A stretch of 64,000 bases of DNA from Paenarthrobacter sp. (lineage in GTDB: Bacteria > Actinomycetota > Actinomycetes > Actinomycetales > Micrococcaceae). The stretch covers positions 1 to 64,000 of the forward strand of contig JAPSHX010000017.1 of NCBI GenBank assembly GCA_031179305.1, given 5' to 3'. The position numbers were made by a program, and so were the translations under genes. Positions 36,899-45,718 of the stretch are shown here, in pieces (within the stretch, counting starts at the first letter, position 1; every line of letters starts with the position of its first letter). The notes below the pieces were generated by a model. That model saw nothing but the letters and a program-made list of their open reading frames with translations, had not been told where the DNA came from and did not search any database.

Positions 36899-36951
36899 AC
36901 GACGGCGGCACCCGGGTTCCGTAACGATCGGAACCCGGGTGCCGCCGTCGT
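36899..36951 (+). terminator. Strong terminator after the asparagine permease
   Basis: A 22-bp perfect stem (core GACGGCGGCACCCGGGTTCC) with a 9-base loop lies 25 bases after the permease stop. It has no T run. It ends the asparagine cluster. Confidence 0.85.
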
Positions 36952-36961
36952 CGGTTAACGC

Positions 36962-37029
36962 CCCCAAGTAGGTCGCAGTTGAGGTCGTTTTGAGGGCTGA
37001 GAACGACCTGATCTGCGACTCAGTTGGGT
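36962..37029. repeat. Intergenic palindromic repeat, family A copy 2
   Basis: Outer arms CCCAAGTAGGTCGCAG and CTGCGACTCAGTTGGG pair at 13 of 16 positions; inner arms AGGTCGTT and AACGACCT are perfect. The stretch AGGTCGTTTTGAGGG is identical to the complement of the copy at 10207-10274, which shows common descent rather than chance hairpins. Confidence 0.8.
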
Positions 37030-37048
37030 GAGGACGCGGCGGAGACAG

Positions 37049-37059
37049 ACATCCGATCA
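37049..37059. promoter_or_regulatory. Candidate FadR operator (autoregulation)
   Basis: ACATCCGATCA lies 20 bases before the regulator's ATG. It matches the palindrome ACATCCGATGT in the fucose promoter region (42496-42506) at 9 of 11 positions. Confidence 0.6.
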
Positions 37060-37079
37060 TTCGTGGCTACTATTGGTCC

Positions 37080-37751
37080 ATGGCTGTCACAGATGAGGCG
37101 ATCAGCAAGATCAAAGACATGCTGATCCGCGGCGAACTCAAGGCCGGCGATCGACTTCCGCCGGAAAAGGAACTGAGCGAACGGCTCGGTCTTTCCAGAA
37201 GTTCGTTGCGTGAGGCCGTGAAAGCCCTCGAACTGATCCGCGTGCTGGACGTCCGCCGTGGTGATGGCACCTACGTGACCAGCCTCGACGCGAAGCTCCT
37301 CAACGAAGCCGTCGCCTTTGTGGTGGACCTGCACCAGGACCGGTCCATCCTGGAACTCTTTGAGGTTCGACGAATCCTGGAGCCGGCCACCGCACACTTG
37401 GCGGCGGGCAAAATCACGCCGGACGAGCTCTTGGCCCTGCGGAGCACCATGGACGGCATCGACGAGAACACTGACGTCGAGGAGCTCGTGGCCCATGACC
37501 TGGAATTCCACAGAATCATCGCCGAAGCCGCCGGAAATGACTACCTCGGGAGCCTCTTGGAAGCCCTGTCCAGCAGCACCGTGCGGGCGCGTATATGGCG
37601 TGGCCTGACGCAGGAGAAGGCCGTGGCGCACACCTTGGCTGAACACCGCGCGATCGCGGACGCACTGGAACGGGGCGACGCCGAACTTGTGCGGGCCCTC
37701 GTCACCGTGCACATCAGCGGCGTGGAGAACTGGCTGCGGCTGGCGCTCTAA
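37080..37751 (+). CDS. FadR/GntR-family regulator of L-fucose genes
   Basis: 223 residues: winged helix AISKIKDMLIRGELKAGDRLPPEKELSERLGLSRSSLREAVKALELIRVLDVRRGDGTYV and FCD ligand domain (DLEFHRIIAEAAGNDY, EHRAIADALERGD, where Asp/His bind a metal). It ends tail-to-tail with the fuconolactonase gene, overlapping by a few bases. The shared ACATCCGAT motif links it to the divergent fucose promoters; the inducer is probably a pathway acid such as L-fuconate (inference). Confidence 0.9.
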   Translation: MAVTDEAISKIKDMLIRGELKAGDRLPPEKELSERLGLSRSSLREAVKALELIRVLDVRRGDGTYVTSLDAKLLNEAVAFVVDLHQDRSILELFEVRRILEPATAHLAAGKITPDELLALRSTMDGIDENTDVEELVAHDLEFHRIIAEAAGNDYLGSLLEALSSSTVRARIWRGLTQEKAVAHTLAEHRAIADALERGDAELVRALVTVHISGVENWLRLAL

Positions 37752-38617
37752 ATGTCGGTCAGAGGGGCAACTGCCAAGCCATACGTCCGGATGGCGGTCT
37801 CCTCAAGCACCAAGTCCTGGTCCGAGGGGTCCAAGGAAGACACCAGCTCCAGCAGGACATCGAGTGTCCGGCCGTAGGGTGCCCCGAGCGTACTGACCGG
37901 CCAGTCGCCGCCGATCATCAAACGCTCCGGCCCGAAAGCCTCCAACGCTGAATCAAACAGGGGTCGCAATGCATCCGCCGTGTAGTCAACGCCACGCAAA
38001 TGCAGTCCGGAGAGCTTCGCAACGGAGTTAGGCTCCCGCCCGAGCGCCCGAAAGTCAGCGCTCCACGAGTCCATGAGTTCAGGATCAGCCAGCGGCGGCT
38101 TACCCAGGTGATCCAACACAACCGTCAGTTCCGGCATCTCGCGGGCCAGCCGAACCGCGGACCCCAGGTGCCTGGGGAAAGCATCGGGAATGTCCAAGGT
38201 GAGCCCTTCCCTAGCCACTAGCGCCAGGGAATCGCGGACGGCAGGAAGATCCAGAAAGTCATCACGGGGATCATCATGCAGGAGGTGCCGCACACCTTTA
38301 AAGGCGGGCTGAGCTGTGAAGCGGTGCAACTGTTCTGCAGCTTCAGCAGGCGCATCCAAGCTGATCCAACCCACTACTCCGAGCACCCAGGGATTCCGCG
38401 CCGCTACTGCCAACATGCTCTCGGTGTCGGCTACGGTGTCGTCGGCCTGGACCAGCACGGCTCCCCTCACGCCGGCAGCGTCCAACGTCTCGCGCGCCTC
38501 GTCCTCGCCAAAGCTGCGGAAGAGCTCACCGTGTTGCGGTCCGAGCCACGGATAGTGGCGCACACCGCCGGTGACGAAGGAGTCCAAGGTCCACAGGTGC
38601 AGATGCGAATCAATCAC
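37748..38617 (-). CDS. L-fuconolactonase-like amidohydrolase
   Basis: 289 residues from GTG at 38617, which has GGAGGAG 8 bases upstream and overlaps the preceding stop (GTGA). Amidohydrolase-2 TIM barrel: IDSHLHLW metal-binding start, FKGVRHLLHDDP, VLDHLGKPP and a late IGGDWPVSTLGAPY. It opens L-fucono-lactone to L-fuconate. Last gene of the minus-strand fucose operon. Confidence 0.88.
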   Translation of the reverse strand: MIDSHLHLWTLDSFVTGGVRHYPWLGPQHGELFRSFGEDEARETLDAAGVRGAVLVQADDTVADTESMLAVAARNPWVLGVVGWISLDAPAEAAEQLHRFTAQPAFKGVRHLLHDDPRDDFLDLPAVRDSLALVAREGLTLDIPDAFPRHLGSAVRLAREMPELTVVLDHLGKPPLADPELMDSWSADFRALGREPNSVAKLSGLHLRGVDYTADALRPLFDSALEAFGPERLMIGGDWPVSTLGAPYGRTLDVLLELVSSLDPSDQDLVLEETAIRTYGLAVAPLTDI

Positions 38618-39558
38618 GTCGGGCGCTCCTCCAACACGTTCCACAGTTCGTCCGGCACGGGCGCTTCCATTCTGGCAGCGTTCGTGGCCACCTGTTCAGG
38701 AGAAGTCGCCCCGGCTGTCACATTCACCACGGCCGGATGCCGCAACGGGAACTGGAGCGCCGCCGTCGGGAGTTCCACGCCGAAGTCCCGGCAGAGGGCC
38801 GCGAGCGCACGCGCGCGCTCCAGCACGTCGCGCGGTGCTTGATCGTAGTTGTAGTGGGCGTCTTCCGGAACGTCGGGTCGGGCCAGGAGGCCCGAGTTGT
38901 AGGCGCCCACACTTACGACGCCGGTGCTTTGCTCCACACAGCGGTCAAGCAGCGGGACGCTGGGCTGCTCAAGCAGGGTGTAGCGGCCGGCCAGCATCAC
39001 GAGGTCGAGATCGGCGGCTTCGACGCATTTCAACGCTGCCTCGGCGGAGTTGATGCCCACGCCGATTGCCCGGACTACTCCCTCAGAGCGCAGCTTCTCG
39101 AGAGCCGGAAGTCCTTGGGAGATTCCGGCCTGAAGATCGTGGACGTCGGGGTCGTGAAGGTAAACGATGTCCACGTGGTCCAAGCCGAGCCGTTCCAAGG
39201 AGTCTTCGATGCTGCGCCGGATGCCTTTTTCGGAGAAGTCCCACACGCGCCGTGACGTCGCTGGGACCTCGAAGCCCTCCGGGTCCTGCCCGCCAACGGA
39301 GTTGGGTTCGAGTAGCCTGCCAACCTTGGTTGAGATGACGAATTCGTTCCGGGGTTTATCACGGAGGACGGCGCCCAATCTTTGCTCGGAGAGGCCCAGA
39401 CCGTAGTGGGGCGCGGTGTCGAAGTAGCGGATGCCCGCGTCCCATGCAGCGAGCACGGTTGCGAGCCCCTCCCCGTCCGGGATCGCCCGGTAGAGATTCC
39501 CGATGCCCGCTCCGCCGAAGCCCAGTTTGCCTAGTTTGCCGGGATCAAGTGAGTTCAT
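38614..39558 (-). CDS. L-fucose (D-threo-aldose) 1-dehydrogenase, aldo/keto reductase
   Basis: 314 residues. Tetrad positions appear in RYFDTAPHYGLGLSEQRLG (Asp, Tyr), ISTKVG (Lys) and VYLHDPD (His). This subfamily oxidises L-fucose to the lactone with NAD(P)+. The start MNSLDPGK overlaps the mutarotase stop; four codons earlier another ATG exists. Gene order (mutarotase, dehydrogenase, lactonase) follows the reaction order. Confidence 0.88.
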   Translation of the reverse strand: MNSLDPGKLGKLGFGGAGIGNLYRAIPDGEGLATVLAAWDAGIRYFDTAPHYGLGLSEQRLGAVLRDKPRNEFVISTKVGRLLEPNSVGGQDPEGFEVPATSRRVWDFSEKGIRRSIEDSLERLGLDHVDIVYLHDPDVHDLQAGISQGLPALEKLRSEGVVRAIGVGINSAEAALKCVEAADLDLVMLAGRYTLLEQPSVPLLDRCVEQSTGVVSVGAYNSGLLARPDVPEDAHYNYDQAPRDVLERARALAALCRDFGVELPTAALQFPLRHPAVVNVTAGATSPEQVATNAARMEAPVPDELWNVLEERPT

Positions 39559-39869
39559 GGCAGTTCCCATACCTTCTGGATACCCGTATCCTCCCCCGAG
39601 TAATCGTCCTGGACCTCCAAAAGTTCAGCCAATCGGGCTTGCCACGGCACGTTGGCCGGGTGCTTGGCTAGCGCATGCCGCATGGCTTGGTAGTTTTCCA
39701 CGTCCACCACATGGAAAAGATCGAGACCGTTGCGCCAGATTCGCCAGTTCCGGACGCCGGCATCCTTGAGCGCGGCTACCAGCTCAGGGGGAATGTTCGC
39801 GTGCGCGTCGGCGTACTCCTCTTCATTTCCCGGCTTGAGTCTGGTGTGCAGGGCGATGCTCTCAACCAT
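39555..39869 (-). CDS. L-rhamnose/L-fucose mutarotase
   Basis: 104-residue dimeric alpha/beta-barrel protein of the RhaM/FucM-like family that interconverts sugar anomers. Conserved parts are LHTRLKPGNEEEYADAHANIPPELVAALKDAGVRNWRIWRNGLDLFHVVDVENY and NVPWQARLAELLEV. It overlaps the fucosidase gene by 8 bases and the dehydrogenase by 4. In this operon the likely substrate is L-fucose. Confidence 0.92.
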   Translation of the reverse strand: MVESIALHTRLKPGNEEEYADAHANIPPELVAALKDAGVRNWRIWRNGLDLFHVVDVENYQAMRHALAKHPANVPWQARLAELLEVQDDYSGEDTGIQKVWELP

Positions 39870-41154
39870 TCACGGCCTCGGGTGTCAGGAACAGCTCCAG
39901 CACCGGAACAGCAACGTTCGGCCGCTGGACAGGCAGCTTGATGGTCAAGGTCCCTGGCGGCTGGCCTCCCTGGGTCATATTCATGGCCTGCTGTCCGGGG
40001 TCTACCTCTTTGAGGAAAACCTCGGACGCGTCGTTCAGCAACTGCGCGTACTCAACTTTTCCGGCGAGGTCCGGGAGGTGCACGTACTCGAATGGCCAAG
40101 CGAACAAGTGAACATAGAGCCTGTCCCTGCGCTGCGTGTACCGGGCGTCCGCGGGTGCCGTGAACAGGGAGGCCCCCGTCCCGTAGATGGCGCGCGAGTG
40201 CAGCTTCATCCACTCGCCGATGCCTTCCAAGGACGTCAAGGCCCGCGGATCGAGGTTTCCCCTGCCTGTGGGGCCGACGTTGAGCAGCAGATTGCCACCC
40301 TTGGATACGCCATCCACGAGCATTCGGATGAGCAGGTCCACGGATTTGTAGTTCAGGTTGTCCCTGTCATAACCCCAACTACCGTTGAGGGTCTGGCAAG
40401 CCTCCCAGGTGACCGGTTCGCCGTCGACCATCATGGGGCCGGCGGGCTGGTACTGCTCGGGAGTGACAAAGTCGCCGGGGATCTCCAACCGGTCATTGAC
40501 CACAATGCCGGGCTGCAGCTCCCGCACCATGGCGAGCAACGCCTCCGAATCCCAGTCCTTCCGGCCCTTGCCACCCCAAAATTCTTGTTCGTGCCCACCT
40601 GTGTAGGAGAAGTCGAAGAACAGGTAGTCGATGGTGCCGTAGTTGCTCAGGAGTTCACGGACCTGGCCGTGCAGGTACTCGCGGTAGCGCGCCATGTCGC
40701 GTCCGGCGTTCAAGCTTTCGACGTCGGCCGTGTTCCGTTGGGGGTGTACGCCGTCCACGGTGAAGTCGGGGTGGTGCCAGTCGATGAGCGAGTGATAGAA
40801 GCCGACCTTCAGTCCCTCGGCCCGGAGTGCTTCCACATAGGGCGCTATCAGGTCTCGGCCGGCGGGCGTGTTGGTGGCCTTGTAATCCGTCAGCGCCGAG
40901 TCCCACAGACAGAAGCCGTCGTGGTGCTTGGTGGTGAGCACCACATACTTCATCCCGGCGCCCCGTGCTGCGCGTGCCCATTCCCGGGGATCATAGAGGT
41001 CCGGGTCGAATCGCTGGAAGTACTTGGAGTACTCCTCCACTGTGATTTCTTCCCTGTTCATCACCCACTCGTGCCGGGCAGGCAGGGCGTAGATGCCCCA
41101 GTGAACGAACATCCCAAAACGTGCCTCTTCAAACCAAGGTGCGTGCTGGATCAA
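39862..41154 (-). CDS. Alpha-L-fucosidase, glycoside hydrolase family 29
   Basis: 430 residues. I chose the TTG at 41154: GGAAGGAA lies 7 bases before it and it overlaps the dehydratase stop as TTGA; the ATG at 41169 contains that site within its first codons. GH29 blocks: [43 protein letters not shown], a candidate nucleophile Asp in [12 protein letters not shown] and [16 protein letters not shown]. No signal peptide, so it acts on imported fucosides in the cytoplasm. A beta-sandwich C-terminal domain follows from about 340. Confidence 0.92.
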   Translation of the reverse strand: MIQHAPWFEEARFGMFVHWGIYALPARHEWVMNREEITVEEYSKYFQRFDPDLYDPREWARAARGAGMKYVVLTTKHHDGFCLWDSALTDYKATNTPAGRDLIAPYVEALRAEGLKVGFYHSLIDWHHPDFTVDGVHPQRNTADVESLNAGRDMARYREYLHGQVRELLSNYGTIDYLFFDFSYTGGHEQEFWGGKGRKDWDSEALLAMVRELQPGIVVNDRLEIPGDFVTPEQYQPAGPMMVDGEPVTWEACQTLNGSWGYDRDNLNYKSVDLLIRMLVDGVSKGGNLLLNVGPTGRGNLDPRALTSLEGIGEWMKLHSRAIYGTGASLFTAPADARYTQRRDRLYVHLFAWPFEYVHLPDLAGKVEYAQLLNDASEVFLKEVDPGQQAMNMTQGGQPPGTLTIKLPVQRPNVAVPVLELFLTPEAVNG

Positions 41155-42455
41155 CGGGATTCCTTCCATACGGGGCCGTTCGGAAAGCTGTACGCGGCCA
41201 GTGTTTCACGGAGCATTTCGTTTCCTGCGCCAGGATTCGACGGCGGCCAGTATGCGCCGTCGTGGACGTCCACGGGCGTGACGAAGTGTTCATGGAGGTG
41301 GTCCACGAACTCGATGGTCCTGTTCTCCTTGGTCCCGGACACCGCAATGAAATCAAACATGGATAGGTGCTGCACGGCTTCGCACAGACCGACACCACCG
41401 GCATGCGGACAAACCCTTACCCCGAACTTGGCAGCGAGAAGGAGGATGCTGATGTTCTCATTCACACCCGCTACCCGGGCAGCATCAATTTGCAGGACCT
41501 GAAGCGAACCGGCTTGGAGCATCTGCTTGAACACCACCCGGTTCTGGACGTGTTCGCCGGTGGCCACAGGGATGGGAGCCACTCCGCGGGCGATAGCGGC
41601 ATGACCCAGGATGTCGTCCGGGCTGGTGGGTTCCTCAATCCAGGCGATGTCGTAAGGAGCAAGGTGTGCCATCCAGTCGATGGCTTCCTGCACGTCCCAG
41701 CGCTGATTGGCATCTACCGCGATCCTGACGTCGGGTCCAACGGCAGCGCGGGCGGCCCGCACGCGGCGGATGTCGTCCTCCACGGAGGCGCCAACTTTCA
41801 ACTTGATTTGGGCAAATCCGTCGGCCACGGCTTCCTTGGCCAGCCGCGTCAGTTTGTCGTCGCTGTAACCCAACCAGCCCGGCGTCGTGGTGTACGCGGG
41901 GTAACCCTCAGTGCGAAGTGCCTTTTTGCGCGCTTCCCTTCCGGGTTCGGCGTCGCGGAGGATTTCCAGAGCTTCCTCCGGGGTGAGCGCATCCGTGAGG
42001 TAGCGGAAGTCAACGAGTGCTACGAGCTCATCGGGTGTCATGCCGGCGAGCAACTCCCACAGGGGCAGCCCTGCGCGTTTGGCTTTCAAATCCCACAACG
42101 CATTGACCACGGCGCCGATGGCCATGTGCATGACGCCTTTCTCGGGGCCCAGCCATCTGAGTTGGGAATCGTGTGCCAGCAGCTTCCAGGTTGCACCCAT
42201 GTCATCAAGCAGCGAGTCAACGTCAGCGCCAAGGATGTGATCCCTCAGTGCCCCGATCGCCGCCGTCTCCACTTCGTTGCCCCGCCCGATGGTGAACACA
42301 AAGCCGTGGCCCTCCTGTCCGTCCCCGGCATCCGTGCGAATGATCAGGTATGCGGCGGAATAATCGGGGTCCGGGTTCATGGCGTCGGAGCCGTCCAGTT
42401 CCAATGATGTGGGGAAGCGGATATCGAAGGTATCCAGTGCGGTGATGATGCTCAT
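41151..42455 (-). CDS. L-fuconate dehydratase (enolase superfamily)
   Basis: 434 residues from [15 protein letters not shown] with AGGAG upstream. Mandelate-racemase-type barrel: KxK motif in [10 protein letters not shown], metal ligands in [14 protein letters not shown] and TGEHVQN, and a late [20 protein letters not shown]. The N-terminal region [21 protein letters not shown] is typical of fuconate dehydratases. It makes 2-keto-3-deoxy-L-fuconate. First gene of the minus-strand operon. Confidence 0.93.
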   Translation of the reverse strand: MSIITALDTFDIRFPTSLELDGSDAMNPDPDYSAAYLIIRTDAGDGQEGHGFVFTIGRGNEVETAAIGALRDHILGADVDSLLDDMGATWKLLAHDSQLRWLGPEKGVMHMAIGAVVNALWDLKAKRAGLPLWELLAGMTPDELVALVDFRYLTDALTPEEALEILRDAEPGREARKKALRTEGYPAYTTTPGWLGYSDDKLTRLAKEAVADGFAQIKLKVGASVEDDIRRVRAARAAVGPDVRIAVDANQRWDVQEAIDWMAHLAPYDIAWIEEPTSPDDILGHAAIARGVAPIPVATGEHVQNRVVFKQMLQAGSLQVLQIDAARVAGVNENISILLLAAKFGVRVCPHAGGVGLCEAVQHLSMFDFIAVSGTKENRTIEFVDHLHEHFVTPVDVHDGAYWPPSNPGAGNEMLRETLAAYSFPNGPVWKESR

Positions 42456-42494
42456 ACGGCTCCTGAGTTGCGGCAAGGTTCATCAGCGAGCCTA

Positions 42495-42571
42495 AACATC
42501 CGATGTCTGCCTTGTCAATGGGTCACATTTCCGTATTATGGGTGACAACACCACACTAGAGCTCGGATGTT
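42495..42571. promoter_or_regulatory. Divergent fucose promoter with paired operator motifs
   Basis: AACATCCGA (42495-42503) and its complement TCGGATGTT (42563-42571) face each other 60 bases apart. The first extends to the 11-bp palindrome ACATCCGATGT (42496-42506). One copy lies near each divergent start. The same motif precedes the FadR gene at 37049. Confidence 0.65.
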
Positions 42572-42595
42572 AGTCCCGAAAGCACGGAGGAAGCC

Positions 42596-43510
42596 ATGAC
42601 CTTGAAATTCGCCAGGCTGGGTACGGCCGGAAACGAACAACCGGCCGTCATCGCCCAGGACGCCGACGGCGCTGAGAAGTACTTCAGCCTCACGGCCCTG
42701 ACCAACGACATCGACGGCGGTTTCCTCGCCTCGGACGGCATCGAACGCAGCCGCGAAGCCCTGAACAAGGGGGAACTTCCCGAGATCTCGCCTGAAGGCC
42801 TGCGCATCGGCGCCCCCGTCGCCCGACCCGGCGCAGTGGTTGCCATCGGACTCAACTACACCGCGCACGCTGCCGAATCCGGCGCTACGCCGCCCGAGGT
42901 TCCAGTGGTGTTCCTCAAGCCCACCAACACCATCACCGGCCCGTTCGACGCAGCCCCCATCCCGCCGTCGTCGGAAAAGTACGACTGGGAAGTGGAACTC
43001 GCAATCGTGATCGGCAAGGAAGCGTCATACCTTTCCACAGTTGACGAGGCCACAGCCTGCATCGCCGGTTACGCCGTGGCCAACGACCTCTCCGAGCGCG
43101 ACTACCAGATCCCCGGCGCCGCGGGACAGTGGACCAAGGGCAAGACCCTCCCCGGTTCCACTCCCCTGGGCCCATGGCTGGTCCCGTCCGCGGATGTTGA
43201 CGCCGGCAACCTTCGCCTGCAGACCCTGGTCAACGGCGAAAGCCGGCAAGACTCCAATACCTCGGACATGATCTTCGACCCCGCCACGATCGTCCACCAC
43301 CTCAGCCAGTACATGGTCCTGGAACCGGGCGACGTGATCATCACGGGCACCCCCGAGGGCGTTGCACTGTCCGGCAGATTCCCCTTCATCCAGGCCGGTG
43401 ACGTGGTGGAGCTGGAAATTGAGGGACTGGGCCGCCAACGACAGGAATACTTCCGAGCGCAGGCCGGCTCGCGCCCCGGGGCAGCAGCCCCCGTCAGCAT
43501 CAACGCCTGA
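42596..43510 (+). CDS. Fumarylacetoacetase-family hydrolase (2,4-diketo-3-deoxy-L-fuconate hydrolase)
   Basis: 304 residues. FAH fold: AIGLNYTAHAAESG, PVVFLKPTNTITGPFDAAPIPP, metal-binding DWEVELAIVIGKEA and YAVANDLSERDYQ, and the end GDVIITGTPEGVALSG. In the non-phosphorylating fucose route this family splits the diketo acid to pyruvate and lactate. ATG after GGAGGAAG. First gene of the plus-strand fucose operon. Confidence 0.9.
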   Translation: MTLKFARLGTAGNEQPAVIAQDADGAEKYFSLTALTNDIDGGFLASDGIERSREALNKGELPEISPEGLRIGAPVARPGAVVAIGLNYTAHAAESGATPPEVPVVFLKPTNTITGPFDAAPIPPSSEKYDWEVELAIVIGKEASYLSTVDEATACIAGYAVANDLSERDYQIPGAAGQWTKGKTLPGSTPLGPWLVPSADVDAGNLRLQTLVNGESRQDSNTSDMIFDPATIVHHLSQYMVLEPGDVIITGTPEGVALSGRFPFIQAGDVVELEIEGLGRQRQEYFRAQAGSRPGAAAPVSINA

Positions 43511-43517
43511 GGCCGCC

Positions 43518-44279
43518 ATGGCAGCCTCGGTGGGCAACGAGTTCCAAGGCCTGACAGCACTCGTGACCGGCGGCGCCTCCGGAATCGGGGCAGCCATCGC
43601 GGACCGCCTCGCAGCCGGCGGTGCGCAGGTGGCGGTCCTGGACCTCGCCCCGGAAACCAGCCCGCATTTCGGTGTGCAGTGCAATGTGGCCGATGACGCC
43701 TCGGTGCGCACCGCCGTCGAGCACGTAGTAAAGCAGTTCGGCCGCTTGGACATCGTGATCAACAACGCCGGCATCGGCGCCCAAGGCGACATCGCGGCGA
43801 ACCACGACGACGAGTGGCTGCGCGTTCTCAACGTCAATGTGGTGGGAATCGCCCGCGTCAGCCGGGCAGCCTTGCCGCACCTGCGTGAGTCTCCGGCGGC
43901 CGCGATTGTTAACACTTGTTCCATTGCGGCGACGGCCGGGCTTCCGCAGCGTGCCCTGTACTCGGCGTCGAAGGGTGCGGTTTTGTCGTTGACGCTCGCC
44001 ATGGCAGCAGACCATGTCCGTGAGGGGATCCGTGTGAACTGCGTGAATCCCGGCACCGTAGACACCCCCTGGGTTGGCCGGTTGCTCGATTCAGCCGCTG
44101 ACCCCGCAGCCGAGCGCGCCGCCCTCAACAGCCGCCAACCGCACGGGCGGATGGTGGACCCCGCCGAGGTAGCCGGCGCCGTCGCTTATCTGGCGAGTCC
44201 TCTGTCGGGGTCGACGACCGGGACCTCACTGGCGGTCGACGGCGGCATGCAGGGCCTGCGGCTGCGCCCGGCGCAGTAG
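43518..44279 (+). CDS. SDR dehydrogenase (probable 2-keto-3-deoxy-L-fuconate dehydrogenase)
   Basis: 253-residue short-chain dehydrogenase. NAD-binding TGGASGIG near residue 17, NNAG, catalytic Ser in NTCSIAA and YSASK, and the PG motif CVNPGTVDTPW. It follows the hydrolase by 7 bases. The place in the pathway (oxidising keto-deoxy-fuconate before cleavage) is inferred from the cluster; an L-fucose dehydrogenase role is the alternative, though that step is already covered by the aldo/keto reductase. Confidence 0.88.
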   Translation: MAASVGNEFQGLTALVTGGASGIGAAIADRLAAGGAQVAVLDLAPETSPHFGVQCNVADDASVRTAVEHVVKQFGRLDIVINNAGIGAQGDIAANHDDEWLRVLNVNVVGIARVSRAALPHLRESPAAAIVNTCSIAATAGLPQRALYSASKGAVLSLTLAMAADHVREGIRVNCVNPGTVDTPWVGRLLDSAADPAAERAALNSRQPHGRMVDPAEVAGAVAYLASPLSGSTTGTSLAVDGGMQGLRLRPAQ

Positions 44280-44388
44280 GCGGTTTTCGTAACGCAACGG
44301 GCCCGCAACCTCCTGCAGCGGTCGTTCGCCTATGCTCAAGTCCAAGAGATCAACGGCGACTCACTTAGCAGACTCAGGAGATACAGCC

Positions 44389-45687
44389 ATGAGCAACTGG
44401 CGCATCAGGGACTTCCATTCGTCCGATTTGGACGGCATCCTGCACCTCTGGGAGTCACTCAAAGCCGATGGCGTGGAGCCCGTCTACGCGTTGTCTGAGG
44501 TACTGGCCTCCTGCGAGAAGGACCACGCCGTAGTGGCCGTCCAGGGCGACCAGGTAGTGGGTGCCGCCGTCGGACGCGCCGCCCATGACCAAGGGTGGAT
44601 CGTTTTCCTGGCCACGCTGACCGAGTTCCGGGGCCGCGGCATCGGCACCTCGCTGCTGTCCGCCGTCGAGAACCGCATGGCCCCGCACGGGCTCAACAAA
44701 CTCTCCGCTCTGATGCCGGAGACCGAAACACGTGTTGAAGCCTTCTTGGGACGCGGGTTCGTGGTGAAGAAAAACCTGCGCTATTTCGAGCGGACCATCC
44801 CGGTACAGCGGCAGGAACTGGAACCGTTGAGCTTGCTGGGCGGACGCATTCTTGCCCGGGACCTGTGGGAGAACGTGGCTGGCATGCGCCGGGAGAAGGA
44901 GCTGCTGGAGCGGCGACTGGTACTTCCTTTGGCCGAGGCTGACCTCGCGGACGAGTACGGCGTGGTCCCGCCCCGGGCAGTAGTCCTTTTCGGCCCTCCG
45001 GGCACCGGCAAAACCACCTTCGCCAAGGCCATCGCATCCAGGCTCGAGTGGCCGTTCGTGGAAGTCTTCCCGTCCCGATTGGCCGCTGACCCCAAGGGCC
45101 TGGCCGGTGCACTACGCGAGACATTCCTGGAAATCGCCGAGCTGGAACACGCCGTGGTCTTCATCGATGAAGTGGAGGAAATCGCGTCGCAGCGCGCCGG
45201 TGATCCACCGTCGCCGCTGCAGGGGGTCACCAACGAACTCCTCAAGATCATCCCGGCTTTCCGCGAACAACCCGGCCGCTTGCTGGTGTGCGCCACGAAC
45301 TTCATCCGGGCCTTGGACACCGCGTTCCTGCGCCACGGCCGGTTCGACTACGTCATCCCCATCGGCCTCCCGGACGTCCACGCCCGCGAAGCCATGTGGC
45401 AGCGATTCATCCCCGCCACCGTGATGGACTCGGTCGACATCGCCCAGCTGGTGGAGCGAACCGAGGGCTTCTCACCCGCGGACATCGAGTTCGCTGCCCG
45501 CAGCGCCTCCCAGCGGGCCCTGGAAAAAGCCGTGTACGACGACGGCGGCTCCGGCCTCGCTCCCAACGGACGTAAAGGGCCGGTCACCCAGGACTACCTC
45601 GATTCCATCTCCGATACCCGCACCACCGTCAGCGCCGAAGTGCACCAGGACTTCCTGGAAGACATCGACGTGTTGGGGCGCGTGTAG
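44389..45687 (+). CDS. GNAT acetyltransferase fused to AAA+ ATPase
   Basis: 432 residues from MSNWRIRDFH with AGGAGA upstream. Residues 1-135 form a GNAT domain with the acetyl-CoA loop FRGRGIGTSLL (about 80-90). Residues 170-420 form a classical AAA module: Walker A GPPGTGKTT (202-210), Walker B VVFIDEVEEI, sensor 1 VCATN, arginine finger RHGRFD and sensor 2 GFSPADIEFAA. This is the Cdc48/FtsH-type clade. A short linker joins the two. No protease or partner gene is adjacent. Substrate and role are unknown. Confidence 0.9.
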   Translation: MSNWRIRDFHSSDLDGILHLWESLKADGVEPVYALSEVLASCEKDHAVVAVQGDQVVGAAVGRAAHDQGWIVFLATLTEFRGRGIGTSLLSAVENRMAPHGLNKLSALMPETETRVEAFLGRGFVVKKNLRYFERTIPVQRQELEPLSLLGGRILARDLWENVAGMRREKELLERRLVLPLAEADLADEYGVVPPRAVVLFGPPGTGKTTFAKAIASRLEWPFVEVFPSRLAADPKGLAGALRETFLEIAELEHAVVFIDEVEEIASQRAGDPPSPLQGVTNELLKIIPAFREQPGRLLVCATNFIRALDTAFLRHGRFDYVIPIGLPDVHAREAMWQRFIPATVMDSVDIAQLVERTEGFSPADIEFAARSASQRALEKAVYDDGGSGLAPNGRKGPVTQDYLDSISDTRTTVSAEVHQDFLEDIDVLGRV

Positions 45688-45718
45688 GAGGTCCTGATCA
45701 CGGGATAATCTTTGTCCC

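Noticed and set aside
39730-41502. 590-codon plus-strand frame over the fucosidase gene
   Set aside because: Antisense to the clear GH29 protein; no domain and no ribosome site.
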